DNA of 64,000 bases from Punctularia strigosozonata HHB-11173 SS5. Its lineage: Eukaryota > Basidiomycota > Agaricomycetes > Corticiales > Punctulariaceae. Below the pieces are notes generated by a model. The model was not told the DNA's origin. It searched no databases and worked only from the letters and a program-made list of their open reading frames with translations. This document shows, piece by piece, positions 34,221 to 45,198 of the stretch. Positions within the stretch are counted from its first letter, which is position 1, and the number at the start of each line of letters is the position of its first letter. Location: positions 1,116,075-1,180,074 of the forward strand of contig NW_006767436.1 of assembly GCF_000264995.1 (NCBI RefSeq), given 5' to 3'. The position numbers were made by a program, and so were the translations under genes.

Positions 34221-36197
34221 ATGGCAGCCCTTAGAGCTGACTCGCGCGCGTGGTTGGAATCTTTACTCAAGGAAAAATGCAATATCACTTCTGTTCGCCC
34301 ATTTCAACTGGACCACGGCTTGGATCTCATGGCCGGACGCGATCTCATGCTGGTAACAGCTACCGGGACAGGAAAAACAACGGTTCTTCATGCACCTTTG
34401 CTTGCAGCACAAGCTCGGAAGGAAACTGGGATCGCATTTATTGTGATTCCGACGAAACTCCTGGGTGAACAGCATGTGAGTATGACTCATTGGCACGGAC
34501 TACACAGCTCACCCATCTCTTAGGCAAAATCTGCAACGTCTCGAGGTCTATATTCACTATGTCTAAACGAAGATACCGTTCGTGACGCTCGTGACACGGG
34601 TCAGGACCTCTTCAAGGAGGCCTTTGAGTCGCCCGGCATCCGCGTCATCTCCATCAGTCCACAGATGCTCCAACACCAGCGAATAAACCAGTATCTCTCA
34701 CAAGCTACGTTCAAACGTCAGATTCGGTGGTTCTTCGTCGACGAAGCCCAGCTCGTTAACCAGCAGTTCGGCGAGTGGTGTACCGCATATCGAGCCCTTA
34801 AGCATATGCGGGCCCGACTCTTCACCTCCGTGACATGGGCAGCGGTGACCGGTACAGCGACACATTCCGAGGCTGCGATCATTCGCAAAGAGCTGGGATT
34901 TCACCCGAGTTCTTTCGTCAACGCCCGGTACTCCATCGATCGCCCAAACATCAAGTACATTCCACGTTTTTTCGAACATCCATACACCGGCTACCAATTC
35001 CTCGACCTCAGCTTCCTCATACCTTGTGACATGACAGCTCCGACAGACATCCCGACAACGCTCATCTTTGCGGAGACGATCGAGCTCGGGTGGCGTATTA
35101 TGGTCTTCCTTGACCATCTAATTCCCCTCCATGTGCCCCATCGCCGGTCAATCATCAAGCTTTACAATTCACTCTTTGAACGCCCATATCGCGAAGAATT
35201 CATCAAGGACATCCAAAGCGGCGAGATTCTGAGGATAGGTGTATGTACGGACACCTGCGCGTACGGTTTTGACGCGCCAAACATTACACGAGTCGTGATT
35301 GCCGGCATACCTGCTTTTCAGAAGGATCGCCCGCCCTCCTTTGCTGCCCAAATGCAGAAGATTGGCCGTGCAGTTCGCAATGGATCTCTTGGTGTGGCAT
35401 ATACATTCGCACCTCCATGGGTCCGCATCATACCGGAGAACGAGATCACCACAGCGCAACAGAAAACAGATGCTGCACGACGCGCCAAACTCGACCCGCA
35501 GATGCTTCAATGGTTCAACTCGTCGCAAGAGTTCTGTCCGCGCCAGTCGAATCTCGCCGCCAATGATGAACCGTTTGCCATCCGTGATGGCTGTTGCGCT
35601 TTTCATGCACCAAGTCCAGAATTCGAGTGCGACGCTACGGCTGTAGCGTGCTGGAAGGAGCGTTTAGAAACCGCCAGGGTCAGCGACTCACAGCCGCTGC
35701 GTTCCGATGGGACCTACAAAGCTCTTGAGCCTCAGATGCGAGCGTCGTTGATTCGCATGCTGGAAGGCTGGCGCGGTCGTACGTGGGGTCAGCTTCGAGG
35801 GGACCGGCTTGAATATCCATCTGTTTTGTTCTTCCCAACGAATATTCTGCGACAGCTTGCGGAAAAAGTCCACCTCTGCACGACCTTTGAACGGTTCTGC
35901 ATCGTTGTCAGTGGATGGGATCATCTTGACGAGCACGGTGCAGCTCTCTTTCGCTTTGTTTCAGCTGCGTTAGAGGGCTTTGGAGACGTCATCAAGGAGC
36001 GTAGCGAAGGGGACGCCTCAAATGAAGTTCTTGCGATACATAACACACCAGCTCATCCACGCATCAAGTTCGTCATGCCGGAACAGAAGCCTGTGCGACC
36101 CCCGTCACCGGTCGTTCCGAGCAGGCCTGCGAAACGTGCACGCCGTCTTCAAAAGGAGAATGTACCACCGATGAATGTTGCCCCGCATATTGAGTAA
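34221..36197 (+). CDS. RecQ-like DEAQ-box helicase of a mobile element
   Basis: About 640 residues, superfamily 2 helicase. Exon 1 MAALRADSRAWLESLLKEKC carries SVRPFQLDHGLDLMAGRDL (Q-like motif 0), LVTATGTGKTT (Walker A) and GIAFIVIPTKLLGEQH. After an intron of about 50 bp (from 34474) comes IRVISISPQMLQH, the box FFVDEAQLVNQQFGEW (DEAQ), TWAAVTGTATHSEA (motif III), SRYSIDRPN-like NARYSIDRPNIKYIPRFFEHP, TLIFAETIELG, IIKLYNSLF, RIGVCTDTCAYGFD, RVVIAGIPAFQ and QKIGRAVRNGSLGVAY (motif VI, Arg fingers). The C-terminus is basic (RPAKRARRLQKEN), probably nuclear. Same family as the expanded Agaricomycete RecQ-like helicases; no RQC or HRDC domain seen. Enclosed by the TIR element, so its role is probably in transposition. 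Confidence 0.85.
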
Positions 36198-36280
36198 CAT
36201 ATTGTACTGTAACTACAGCGCTATAGTTAATTGTACTCGCTACCTTTAGTACCACTAAAGACTTCGCAATACTTGCAATA

Positions 36281-39200
36281 TCAATCAGCTGAGCCGCATG
36301 CAGCGCCTACAAAGGGCTCAAGGAACATCTTCCCTTCATGCACAGAGAGTACACTTGGAGGTTCATACAGACCTTCTGCAGTGTAGCTCTGTTCCTCGAG
36401 CTCCAATTCATCGACCTCTGAGTCCTTGTTGTCTTCGCCAGACACCTCTATATCGAGCATTGTACGTTGAAGGAAGGTATCTAGCCCGCCACCCAGGAGC
36501 TTCTCGATACCTGCTGCAAATTCGTCGGGAACAGAATAAGCCTGTTCCCTTCCGGCTTGGAAGGTGAGAACCGACTCCTTGCGATAGTGAGCACCAAGTT
36601 TGTTGATGTCATCTTCTGCCGAGACCGCGGCATGTCGACCGCTGTTCTTCTTCAGGCCAAACCATGATCGTATATTGCTTCGAACTTGACGAAAGCCGGC
36701 AATATTCAAACTAATCTTCTCAGCAAGGAACTTCGAATCAAAGCCATGATTCTTGGAATTGTAGAGCCGCTTGATGAGGTATACCAAATGTTCCATGAGA
36801 AGATCGAGTTCATGCCAGTGCCCAGGAAGTCCCGCAGTATTGACGAGCCAGTTATTCTTTAGAGTAGTGATAAGGTCGGGTGGATATTCACGGAGGAAAT
36901 TGCATGCCAGCTCCAGTAGCTCATTGCCGTAATTGGTTGCACCAGCACCCCAGAATGAGAACCGCAGGATCTGAGTGATCGATTTGTAAGTAAGCTTATC
37001 CCATCAGCCCAATGAAAATTCCAAGAGACTGTACCTTCAGGATCTCAAGAACCCGTCCAATGTCTCCTTCCGCAATTCCAGAACTGATCTCGAGGTACCA
37101 GAATGATAGCCTCATAAACAGGACTGTATTTGCAAGACATCGATCACCTCGAAACTGTGCATCATTGCCTGGAATTGTGGGTTGGGCTCCACGGCGTGTA
37201 CGCCGGCCAGTAGAGATCCGACCAGTGTGTTCGACTCGGGTATTTGGGGGCTCCACCACGGGTATTTCTATGTCTACAACCTCATCATCGCCCATGGAAT
37301 TACTGCGCTCAGTGAGACCGATGGCATCTTCATATGCAGCAGTGGTCAAGTAGCGCTCGTATGTCTTCTTAGCAAGCTGTGAAAGCTCATCGAATGTGAT
37401 CTTCTCCAGCACTCCGTCCTTGGCAAAGTATGAGTTGAGTAGCGGAATAATGTGCATTGTAGGTGGATATTGACGACACCCGGACCTCGTCTCACTGCAC
37501 AGTATACTGATGACAGTGTAATATTAATCTACACCATCATGTCTGTGACATTAAATGACGACTTACCGAAGAACATCGAGACATAAGGCCTCAAATATAT
37601 CTTCGACAATGTGGTGCCCATCGTAAAAGTCACAGCGATCAGGATTGAACTTGTCACGTCCAAGAAGGGAAGCATCGTGTTGGAGTCCGAAGGTGCCGCT
37701 TGATATATCACCTCTCCACCAGTGTAACTTGAATATGCATTTGAGGAGCGCCCATTTCATATGGAACAACTGTATCACAGGCAGCGCCCATTGCAACCCA
37801 ACGGCTGGGTTTGCAGTCTTTGCAAGGTATCTCTTTGCTTTGCGAACACGGTCAATACTGAGCTGATCGCCACAGACTAGTAGAAGCTGCATGCATAACC
37901 ATGCAGCTGTGATACGAAGCTGGTTCATAATATTGCGTAGGACGTCAGCTGTGCCTGTGGTTTTCGCTTCATTGAGATCCATGGTCCGGAGAGTCTGATA
38001 GCTGGTCTTCCGCAGTGGGAGAGCATGTACGCAAAGAGGTCCAGAGAAGAGTGCTTCGATCTGGGGTCTAAATTTGGACAGGGATGGTATATGCTTTGCC
38101 CACACGCGTAGAACAGTTCCGATTGCCACGCTGCGCACATGTTCCCAATCAATATCGGAGAGGAGCTCGCTGACGCATAGATCACTGTGTTTTCGGGATT
38201 CGATTGCCTGGCGCACGGGTGCCATGTCCAATGCTCCATGTGGGACATCTACCATGGTCACAAGTACAGCGGCAGTCCCGCTCCGCAATTTGTTCTCGTT
38301 TCCGAGGACCTGACGCCATGCTTGCCGTGCTTTATTAACATTATCGAAGACCATCAGGCAATGTTGACTTCCTGCCTCGACTGCATCGCCCAATTGCGAA
38401 ATCTTGGCCTTTGCGTCATCCGCAAGATCCTCTAGCTTTGCAAGAACCGTGCTATAGCCAATGGAGAGTCCAGTTTGCCCAAGCAGCTTATAGATATCAC
38501 GGTGAGCATTGCACGAGAACAGTACAATCCCGATGATGGTGGCAAATATATTTGCGCGTTGGTTACGACAGAAGAGGCCAGCGAGTATCAACACTGTGAC
38601 GGCCTACAAACATCTGAGATTACGCTGCGAAATCAGCTAAAATAACATACCAGCCATGGGCTACGATCTGCACGATCACGTTGAGCGGCAGAATGGGATT
38701 GCGGAGCCGGGGTGCTAGCAGAGTCTTCGTTTACATCTACATTTGCCAAATTCTCATTTGCACGTCCATCCACCTGATGCAGCCGCTTCCTCGCCGATTG
38801 GCCAATACTCATGGTTGCAAGGGTTGAGTATAGAACCGGTGCATTGAATGCAATCACCTCCTGAACTGACTTGAGATCAAAGTCAAGGAGATGTCGCCAA
38901 GTGAGATGCTCTTTACGGGGGAGCATGAGACCATGACGCCGGTCCAGCAGATCGTCCGCTTCGTGATCGACCATCGCCAGTACTTCGCTCACGGCCCATG
39001 CTTTCATGTGGTTGCGAGTGGAAATGAGTCGGAGGTCGTCGGCGGAATAAGTGATCGGTGCCTCCAGCTGCCGCGAAGGGGGCACCGCGTATTTCGGAAG
39101 AAAAAACATATCCATCGGTTGCGGACGGTTGTTGACATGGATCTGGGACTGCCGGTGGTCGTAAATCATGCGGATGATATTTATTGGGCGCTCGGATATG

Positions 39201-39841
39201 TCTCGGTTCTGCTGCTGCAGGAAGGCACCGACTGACTGGATGACGGTTTGATGCACGCGCGGCTCATCTTCGAAATAGACCTTGAGAAAGGCACCAATGC
39301 TATTAAACCCCGCACGCTGCATCGCTCGTAATACAACTAGAATCCTGTCTTCAACTTGTACATGGCGGTACCATAGATGCGCGTGGCGGAGCGACATGTC
39401 GGCAGGAACCCTAATGTCATTGAAGATGCCTGAGGCGAATCGATCTTCGGCATCTTCCCAAGGTGATATACGAGGAGGTGGCGCAGTGATTGTCGGAATG
39501 GTCTGAACCAGCCTTGCGGAGTTGTATGGGATTGTAGAGAGGGGGCTTGCGACTGCGAGAGTGCCATACGTGAATGAACCAGATCCAGGCGTGAGGTGCA
39601 GGTTTCCAAGAGGTTGGTAGGGAGTTGTGAGTCTAGCCGCATGTATTGGTGTTTCTGGAGATGTCCCGAGGTCGGATGAAAACCTAGGTGGACGAGGAAC
39701 AGTGTTCCCAGAGCCTATGAACTGGAGATGTGCAGGATAGGGGCAAAACTGGGTGCTGGAATCAGATGATGCACGGAGTTGCTGAGAAGGAAGATCGTGC
39801 GGCTCCTCATCGCTATCCATGCCTACATCGTGTGCAGACAT
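36281..39841 (-). CDS. DUF6589 protein, candidate transposase
   Basis: About 1,120 residues in four exons with ordinary short introns (joins near 38594-38650, 37500-37560 and 36960-37010), frame open throughout. N-terminal 400 residues: disordered then helical (MSAHDVGMDSDEEPHDL; WEDAEDRFASGIF). The DUF6589 region starts at about residue 400: LLGQTGLSIGYSTVLAKLE, LMVFDNVNKARQAWR, LLVCGDQLSIDRVRKAK, LFHMKWALLKCIFKLHWW, CDFYDGHHIVEDIFEALCL, YPPTMHIIPLLNSYF, FSFWGAGATNYGNELLELA and NNWLVNTAGLPGHWHELDLLMEHLVYLIKRLYN. The Asp in VFDN, the Asp in CGDQ and the Glu in NYGNELLE are spaced as a DDE triad might be; this is inference, no catalytic role is proven. C-terminus acidic. Convergent with the helicase. 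Confidence 0.85.
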
Positions 39842-40076
39842 GACAAACTAGGGCACAGATTTAGTATGTGTGCCGCTGTCGGTTGATATGACAGGATATC
39901 GGCGATCTCACATAGATATCAAGTTCCGCCGGATTCGTAGTAGTTATAGCATGCGAGTATGTTAGGATTAGATGAATATTAGAGTGCAAGGCGCGGCGGG
40001 TGCCAAACTGTGCGGGAGGCGAGGAGAAGGAGCGACTCCAGAGAGGAGCGCCGACACGCAATTCGAACTCAGCTGA

Positions 40077-40095
40077 TTCCCACGGACCACCTCCC
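40077..40095 (-). repeat. Right terminal inverted repeat, 19 bp
   Basis: TTCCCACGGACCACCTCCC, the reverse complement of the repeat at 34043-34061. It lies 236 bp upstream of the DUF6589 start codon (39839-39841). Confidence 0.85.
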
Positions 40096-40550
40096 GCGGC
40101 GGCCCCCATATGCTGTACCAGCCTCTATCTTCAAGAACGATTATCTTCTTGGAAAAGATAGAGGCGGTTTACGAGCCTAGAAGGGCCGGTACCTGGACAT
40201 CGGACGCCGAGTGCAAGGCGTGACAAGCCTACACACAATAGCTCGTCCTTCCTACGAGTTAATCTTCAGGACCCATGACGCTGACAACAACCATTAAAAC
40301 GAGGATGATTGCATTCAAGGGATCGCTGCTGCCGAGTACAGGAACGGTCGCCGTGTGGTGATCAGCAAACGGCCTCAAAACACCTGTGCACGACCTGGCC
40401 AAGCATGCGGGGGGCATCGCCACATGCCGTGACATGCGTGTTCGCCGCTATGGAGCTAACTTACTTAAATCGCATCATACAGCCTCCAACTTGATACAGA
40501 CACAAGACATCGCACACTGACACCGAGCACAACATGGACTCCGAATCCAA
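40096..40550. other. Region between TIR element and NSP1
   Basis: 3' flank of NSP1 with no gene recognised; short frames only. Contains a hairpin at 40121-40165. Confidence 0.4.
40121..40165. repeat. Hairpin, 11-bp outer arms
   Basis: GCCTCTATCTT at 40121-40131 pairs with AAGATAGAGGC at 40155-40165; inner CAAGAA (40132-40137) pairs with TTCTTG (40146-40151). It sits 25 bp outside the right terminal repeat and could be a terminator-like hairpin or a remnant of the target site. Confidence 0.5.
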
Positions 40551-42833
40551 TTATCGGTTGAGCCCGTATCCCCTGCGACCCCCAGATCCTACACCAGGCC
40601 CTCCAGCCTCCTTCAGCCGTTTCTCCACGTCGGTGACTTTGCCCTCCATCTCCTTGACCGCGCCGTCTATCCACTGCAAGCTTTCTAGATGGCTGCTTAG
40701 TATTTGCACGATCTGGGCCATGGGGTCGTCGCTCGCTCCGTTCTGAGCTTCCTTGCTGTCAGATGACGGGCTAGTCAAGCTGTTGACCGTGTCGATCATG
40801 TTCGTCAGAGTCTCGGAGAGGTCCTCCATGTGCGTATGGAGCTCTGTCGCGAGCACGTAGCTATACCACGAACAGTCGTCAGTCATTGGACGCTATCTTT
40901 GGAAGGTATCCAAAAACGGACTTCTTATCGCGTTCGGTGTCAGCGGGCCCAGTGTCTAGTGCCCGGAGGCTGCCACCGTGGCCGCCGAGTATCTCTTGCG
41001 CAGATTTCTCGTAATGCTCCAACGTTGCTGAGAGATCGTTCTGCTGTTGCTCTATATGGTCAAGCGCTTGGTCGATCTCGTTTTGTTCTCTTTCAGCCGC
41101 AAGCACCATGCCGTACAGTGCGGCCAGCTGATAGCCATTGAGGTCCAGGTTGTACAGCGATGGCAGGCACTCGAACTCACGTTGTTGCTGTTCTCGATCA
41201 GCGACTTGTCCCAGACCGCCACCTCGCTGGCGAAAGTGTGGAAATCGCGAACGTGGGCCTCCAGTTCGGTCGACCATCGGTTGACGATTTCTTCGATAGT
41301 TTTCCCCCGCAGTATTGAAGGTGGCTGGACAGACACAGATGGGGGAGCGTTGCTGGCCGGGGCCGAAGCACCTGGTGCTGCCGGTGCTGAAGACTTTGTT
41401 AAGCACAAAAACCTAGCTGTAGCGCAATTGTAAAAACGCACCTGCAGCGTCTTTCTTCTCACCTTCCTTTGCACCAGCTGCTGAGGTAGTGGCATCTTTC
41501 TTGTCGGCGTCTGCAGGTTTTGCGGCGCCGAAAAGGTTGAACGCGGGCGCAGCTGGAGACAACTTCATAAACCATGAAATAAGTGGCAACGCGAGAACGT
41601 GCACATACCGGGAGCTCCGTCCTTCTTCTCTGTTGTAGCGTCCTTGTTCGCAGCAGCGCTGCCGAATAATCCACCGCCGAGAGTAGGAGCTGCAAAGTGT
41701 GTGAACCCGTCGCTCAAGATTTAATGTTCTCCTCGCTTACCTGCGGGCGCAGCATCTTTTGAAGCACTGGCGTCTTTGTTGCCGCCTAAGCTAAAGCCAG
41801 CGAATGGAGATGTTGTGCTTCCGCCTGCTGCCGGCGTTGTCGTGCTTGCAGGCGCGTCTGGTTTCTTGCCGAACAAGCCGCCGCTGAAAAGACCTCCACC
41901 TGCCGCGGGTGTTGCGCCTGCTGTCCCCGCAGCCGCCCCAACAGCAGGCGCTGGCGTCTCCGCTAGTTTCGGGGCGCCGAACAAGCCGCCGGTGGGTGCG
42001 GCGTTCGTTGTCGTTGTCGAACCTGAGCATAAGGAAGGATGAGCACGGTATCTAGAAGACGGAGCGTGTTTTCGTTACCAGAAGCGGCGGTACTTGGTTG
42101 CCCAAATACTGCAAGACGCGTCAAAGAACGAGCTTGTGCGAAGCACCCGGAACTCACGGTTCAGTTTCGGTGCTTCTGTTGTTGGTGTAGCCGGCTTCCC
42201 AAACAGTCCTCCAGCAGCAGGAGCGGCTGCTCCAGTCGTGTTCGAAGAAGCGTTCCCAAATAGTCCTCCGGCAGCAGGGGCGGCCGCTCCTGTTGTAGTC
42301 GAGGAGGAGTTCCCAAACAGACCCGTTCCGGCCTGTGCTGGGGCTGCAGGAGCCGCGTTATTGTTGCCTCCGCCAAAGAGACCGCCCCCCGTGGTTGGTG
42401 TGGCGGCAGCCCCTGCGTTCGAGAAGAAACCTCCCGCTGGGTTCGCAGCATTTCCGCCGCCAAAGAGACCGCCTGCAGGTGCCGCAGGTGTCGCTGCAGC
42501 CGCGCCGCCTCCCCCGAACAAGCCACCGCCCGCGTTGTTCGAAGGTCCTGGCGCGTTACCTCCGCCGAACAACCCTCCCCCGCCTGCTCCCGTAGTTGTA
42601 CCCCCAGCAAAGATACCCCCTCCACCCGCAGGTTTGGCTGGAGGGTTGGTGTCAGGCTGGCGTCATAAGCCGTGAAGACGTGACTTGCCTCCGAACGCGC
42701 TGCCACCACCGAATATGTTGGAACCGCCTGCATTGCCCGTGGTACTTCCGGCTGCATTTCCAAAGAGGCCACCGCCTTGTGTAGCGCCGGGCGCATTGCC
42801 AGTGTTGTTCGCAGCGTTGTTGAAGAAGCTCAT
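40551..42833 (-). CDS. NSP1: FG nucleoporin NSP1 / NUP62
   Basis: Central-channel and cytoplasmic-face nucleoporin. The N-terminal half is a low-complexity Gly/Phe region with GLFG repeats (GGGLFGNAAG, GGGLFGGG, GGLFGKPA and so on), and the FNLFG and FAGFSLG forms. The conserved helical C-terminal domain reads KTIEEIVNRWSTELEAHVRDFHTFASEVAVWDKSLIEN, then after an intron LPSLYNLDLNGYQLAALYGMVLAAEREQNEIDQALDHIEQQQ and YVLATELHTHMEDLSETLTNMIDTVN. It ends RRGYGLNR. This coiled coil binds Nup82-Nup159 and the Nup57-Nup49 complex. Several introns in the repeat zone, some disrupting long frames, so the repeat count is uncertain. Starts MSFFNNAANNTGNAPGATQG. Confidence 0.93.
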
Positions 42834-42991
42834 CGCAGTCCGAGGTTGGCGACGCGCAAAGGAGGGGCGCGTATTACCAAATTTAGCAACGCGTCTTTGT
42901 CTTCTCGCCATCGCAATGATCTTCACGCGCTCCCTCACAGATATCCCTACCAACAGCGCCCTGCGGCGCCGATCATACTCCATCCAACACA
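42834..42991. promoter_or_regulatory. Bidirectional promoter NSP1 / WW-like membrane protein
   Basis: 158 bp between start codons. One ACGCGT box at 42889-42894, 56 bp upstream of NSP1, with near-matches GACGCG and GGCGCG beside it. Confidence 0.5.
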
Positions 42992-44981
42992 ATGCCAACG
43001 ACTCAGCCCAACTGTACCAGTCGCATGGACACAAGCTTTTCCACTGCCGTATCTACAGCGTTCCTGAAGGCGCCCAACGTCGTTCCAGAAGGCTGGGTTG
43101 TGCACGCTCATCCTGAAGGATGGATTTACTTTCACAACCCGAACCTTGGTGTTGTAACGGAAGAAGATTTACGTATACCAGATGTCTACGAAAGAGTGCG
43201 TTCAGGCTGTTTGGGCTTGGCAGCGTCGGAGGAGTTGGGCTCCCTAGAGATGTAAGCAACTACCTTCCTATGCAGGATCGGTTATTGACCATTCTATACT
43301 GTTTGAACAGATACATGGCGACTGGAAACTCTGAATCTCTCTTCTGCACGTATATCAACCACCAGGAGTGCATCGCATCATATGATTCGTCCGAGGTTGA
43401 TGGTCGAACGCAACCAGACATCTACATGCGTACGTGCGACGTAGCAGGAATTCATGCTCAGCTCACCACTTCGGCTATAGGTACGCGGCAACAACGGTTG
43501 TACTGTAGGCACTTCACATGCGATGATGCATTTCTTGCGTTGGCCAATGACGCTGCCATGTAGGGACTTATTTGAACAGGCACCCTTCCCATGTGAAGAC
43601 TCCAACAAGGGCGCAAGCGGATGCCCTGGATGCCTTGACATGGTACTGCGTCGGTGGGTGTCTGACCCCGTCTCATATGCGCTTTGGTAACAACCAAGGT
43701 TAGACAATATTGTATCGGCACCATATAGTAATGTACCATTCTCCAAAGCCGAATGCGAGGATCTGCTGCGATTACTACGAGATCCTGATGGTTGGTATAC
43801 GTTCTTGACGTCCTGGCGCTTCACCATTCACACAATGTCCTTTCCGCAGGCATTCGGACTAACGACTCTCCGGCGCGTACCGTATTCCTATCATGGATCC
43901 TCCGGGAAGTCAGTAAGTCGCGTTCTTTCGCAGCAAGTATCCTCCCGATTAGTGATTGCTCTGCACAGACGCGTTTCGAGTGGCTATTGACTACGGCTTG
44001 AAAACCCGTGTCGACTTCAGAACCCTCACGGCACCCAGACGAGCAGCCGGGGAAGGCACTTCGAGTGGCCTCAGCGCTGGGTGTTCTGCGAAAGGGGTTC
44101 TACTTGGACTCCTCATGAACGGGCTGTGCTTTGGTGTTCCTTGGGCGTACCTGGCTCGGCTGAATAGCACTCGCGAGTATCGGGGCCGCTTGAACAATCT
44201 ACATGTGCGTTTTTTTTGCGAAAGGTCAATGATGTTGTCACTGATACCTCTTCTAGCGAAGCTGGGCACTGTTCATCGAGCAGCTCGTTCGGGAATACTC
44301 GGATTTCATCCTAATTGTGAGTTTTTTTTTTTGAACCGGAACATCTGGCGCTACATAACAATGAATAGGCCACTGTCCTCCTTTCGTGAGCTTGTTTCGA
44401 CATGCCCATTTCAAGAAAGTACTCATGGGCATCGGCACAGAGCTACGATATCATTTCTGGCATTGCCAGAGATAGGAAGGGCCAGCAGGTCTGCCGCTAT
44501 CATCAGCGTATTCGCTAGCCTTGGCAGCATGATAGTTGGTTCATTCTGGTACGTGGTTATTCTCTGGTTGACGTACGGCTATTGTCTTACTGTAGACATC
44601 AGCGTCTGGCGGCATCGCTCCAACACGGGGCCGTCCAGCTCTTATTCTTATATCTACAACGCTGAACATAATCCGCTCGGCTTGCACGGCCATGCCATTT
44701 TGCTCAGCCTACCGCTGGTCTTGCTGGCTTGGGCAATTGTGGCCTTCGCAATAGCTATCACTACCTATACCACGCAAGCGGTGTTCACAGAGACGAGAGT
44801 GGACTGGATCAGCACCTGGGTGGTGCTCGGCGCGGCGCTGCTTATTCTCGTTCTGGCGATACTCAGCCTGTACACCTTTGCGCTGGCGTGGAAGTGGCGA
44901 ACGGGTGTCCGCAGCCTTTTGTCCCGCCTTCGGATCTGGAAGGGGAGGCGAGCGGATCATGACGGGCTTGGATGCTACTGA
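42992..44981 (+). CDS. WW-like, multi-pass membrane protein of unknown function
   Basis: Starts MPTTQPNCTSRMDTSFSTAV and has a WW-like module, VPEGWVVHAHPEGWIYFHNPNLGVVTEEDLR, of the type seen in a mushroom-specific membrane protein family. The middle (SESLFCTYINHQECIASYD) is soluble. The C-terminal third has about five membrane helices: GVLLGLLMNGLCFGVPWAYLA, ATVLLS before 44385, IISVFASLGSMIVGSFWYVVILW, AILLSLPLVLLAWAIVAFAIAI and WVVLGAALLILVLAILSLYTF. The middle contains several introns I could not fully place. It could be a sensor or transporter-like membrane protein. NSP1 is divergent, 158 bp away. Confidence 0.7.
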
Positions 44982-45110
44982 GTTGTGTATATAAGGACGG
45001 TCACGTTGAATCTTTGCAATACGGTCGCTGCTGCCATATTGACCGCGGAAGTTCGGCAGAAGACTACTACATACTATACATCGTTCCACTAGACCGCATG
45101 GTCCTTTCCA

Positions 45111-45136
45111 TCGAAGTTCGAAGTTCGAAGTTCGAA
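45111..45136. repeat. TCGAAGT tandem repeat
   Basis: Unit TCGAAGT three times plus a partial fourth at 45111-45136, in the 217-bp gap between the WW-like gene and NUP82. Small and unremarkable; function unknown. Confidence 0.8.
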
Positions 45137-45198
45137 CGCCATTTGCGACAAGTAATTTATTGCGCAGTCAACATGTGAGGAAAGAGTTACGAAGTGCG

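Larger units (their letters stand above)
34043..40095. mobile_element. Candidate two-gene DNA transposon: RecQ-like helicase plus DUF6589 protein
   Basis: 6,053 bp bounded by perfect 19-bp inverted repeats. Inside are only two genes, convergent, ends 84 bp apart, and both read as intact with regular introns: a RecQ-like DEAQ helicase (+) and a DUF6589 protein (-). The outer start codons lie 160-236 bp from the termini. No clear target-site duplication was found: the left flank is CGGTCGTAGG, the right flank GCGGCGGCCC. It lies between a dioxygenase promoter and NSP1. The two genes being bracketed so tightly by matching ends is hard to explain except as one mobile unit. Whether DUF6589 is the transposase is inference. 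Confidence 0.75.

Noticed and set aside
40121-40165. Helitron 3' hairpin for the helicase element
   Set aside because: The helicase is RecQ-like, not Pif1, there is no Rep domain, the hairpin is not followed by the CTRR end, and clear terminal inverted repeats exist.
45111-45136. TCGAAGT repeat as an attachment or tRNA-like T-loop site
   Set aside because: No cloverleaf and no mobile ends nearby; most likely a simple microsatellite.
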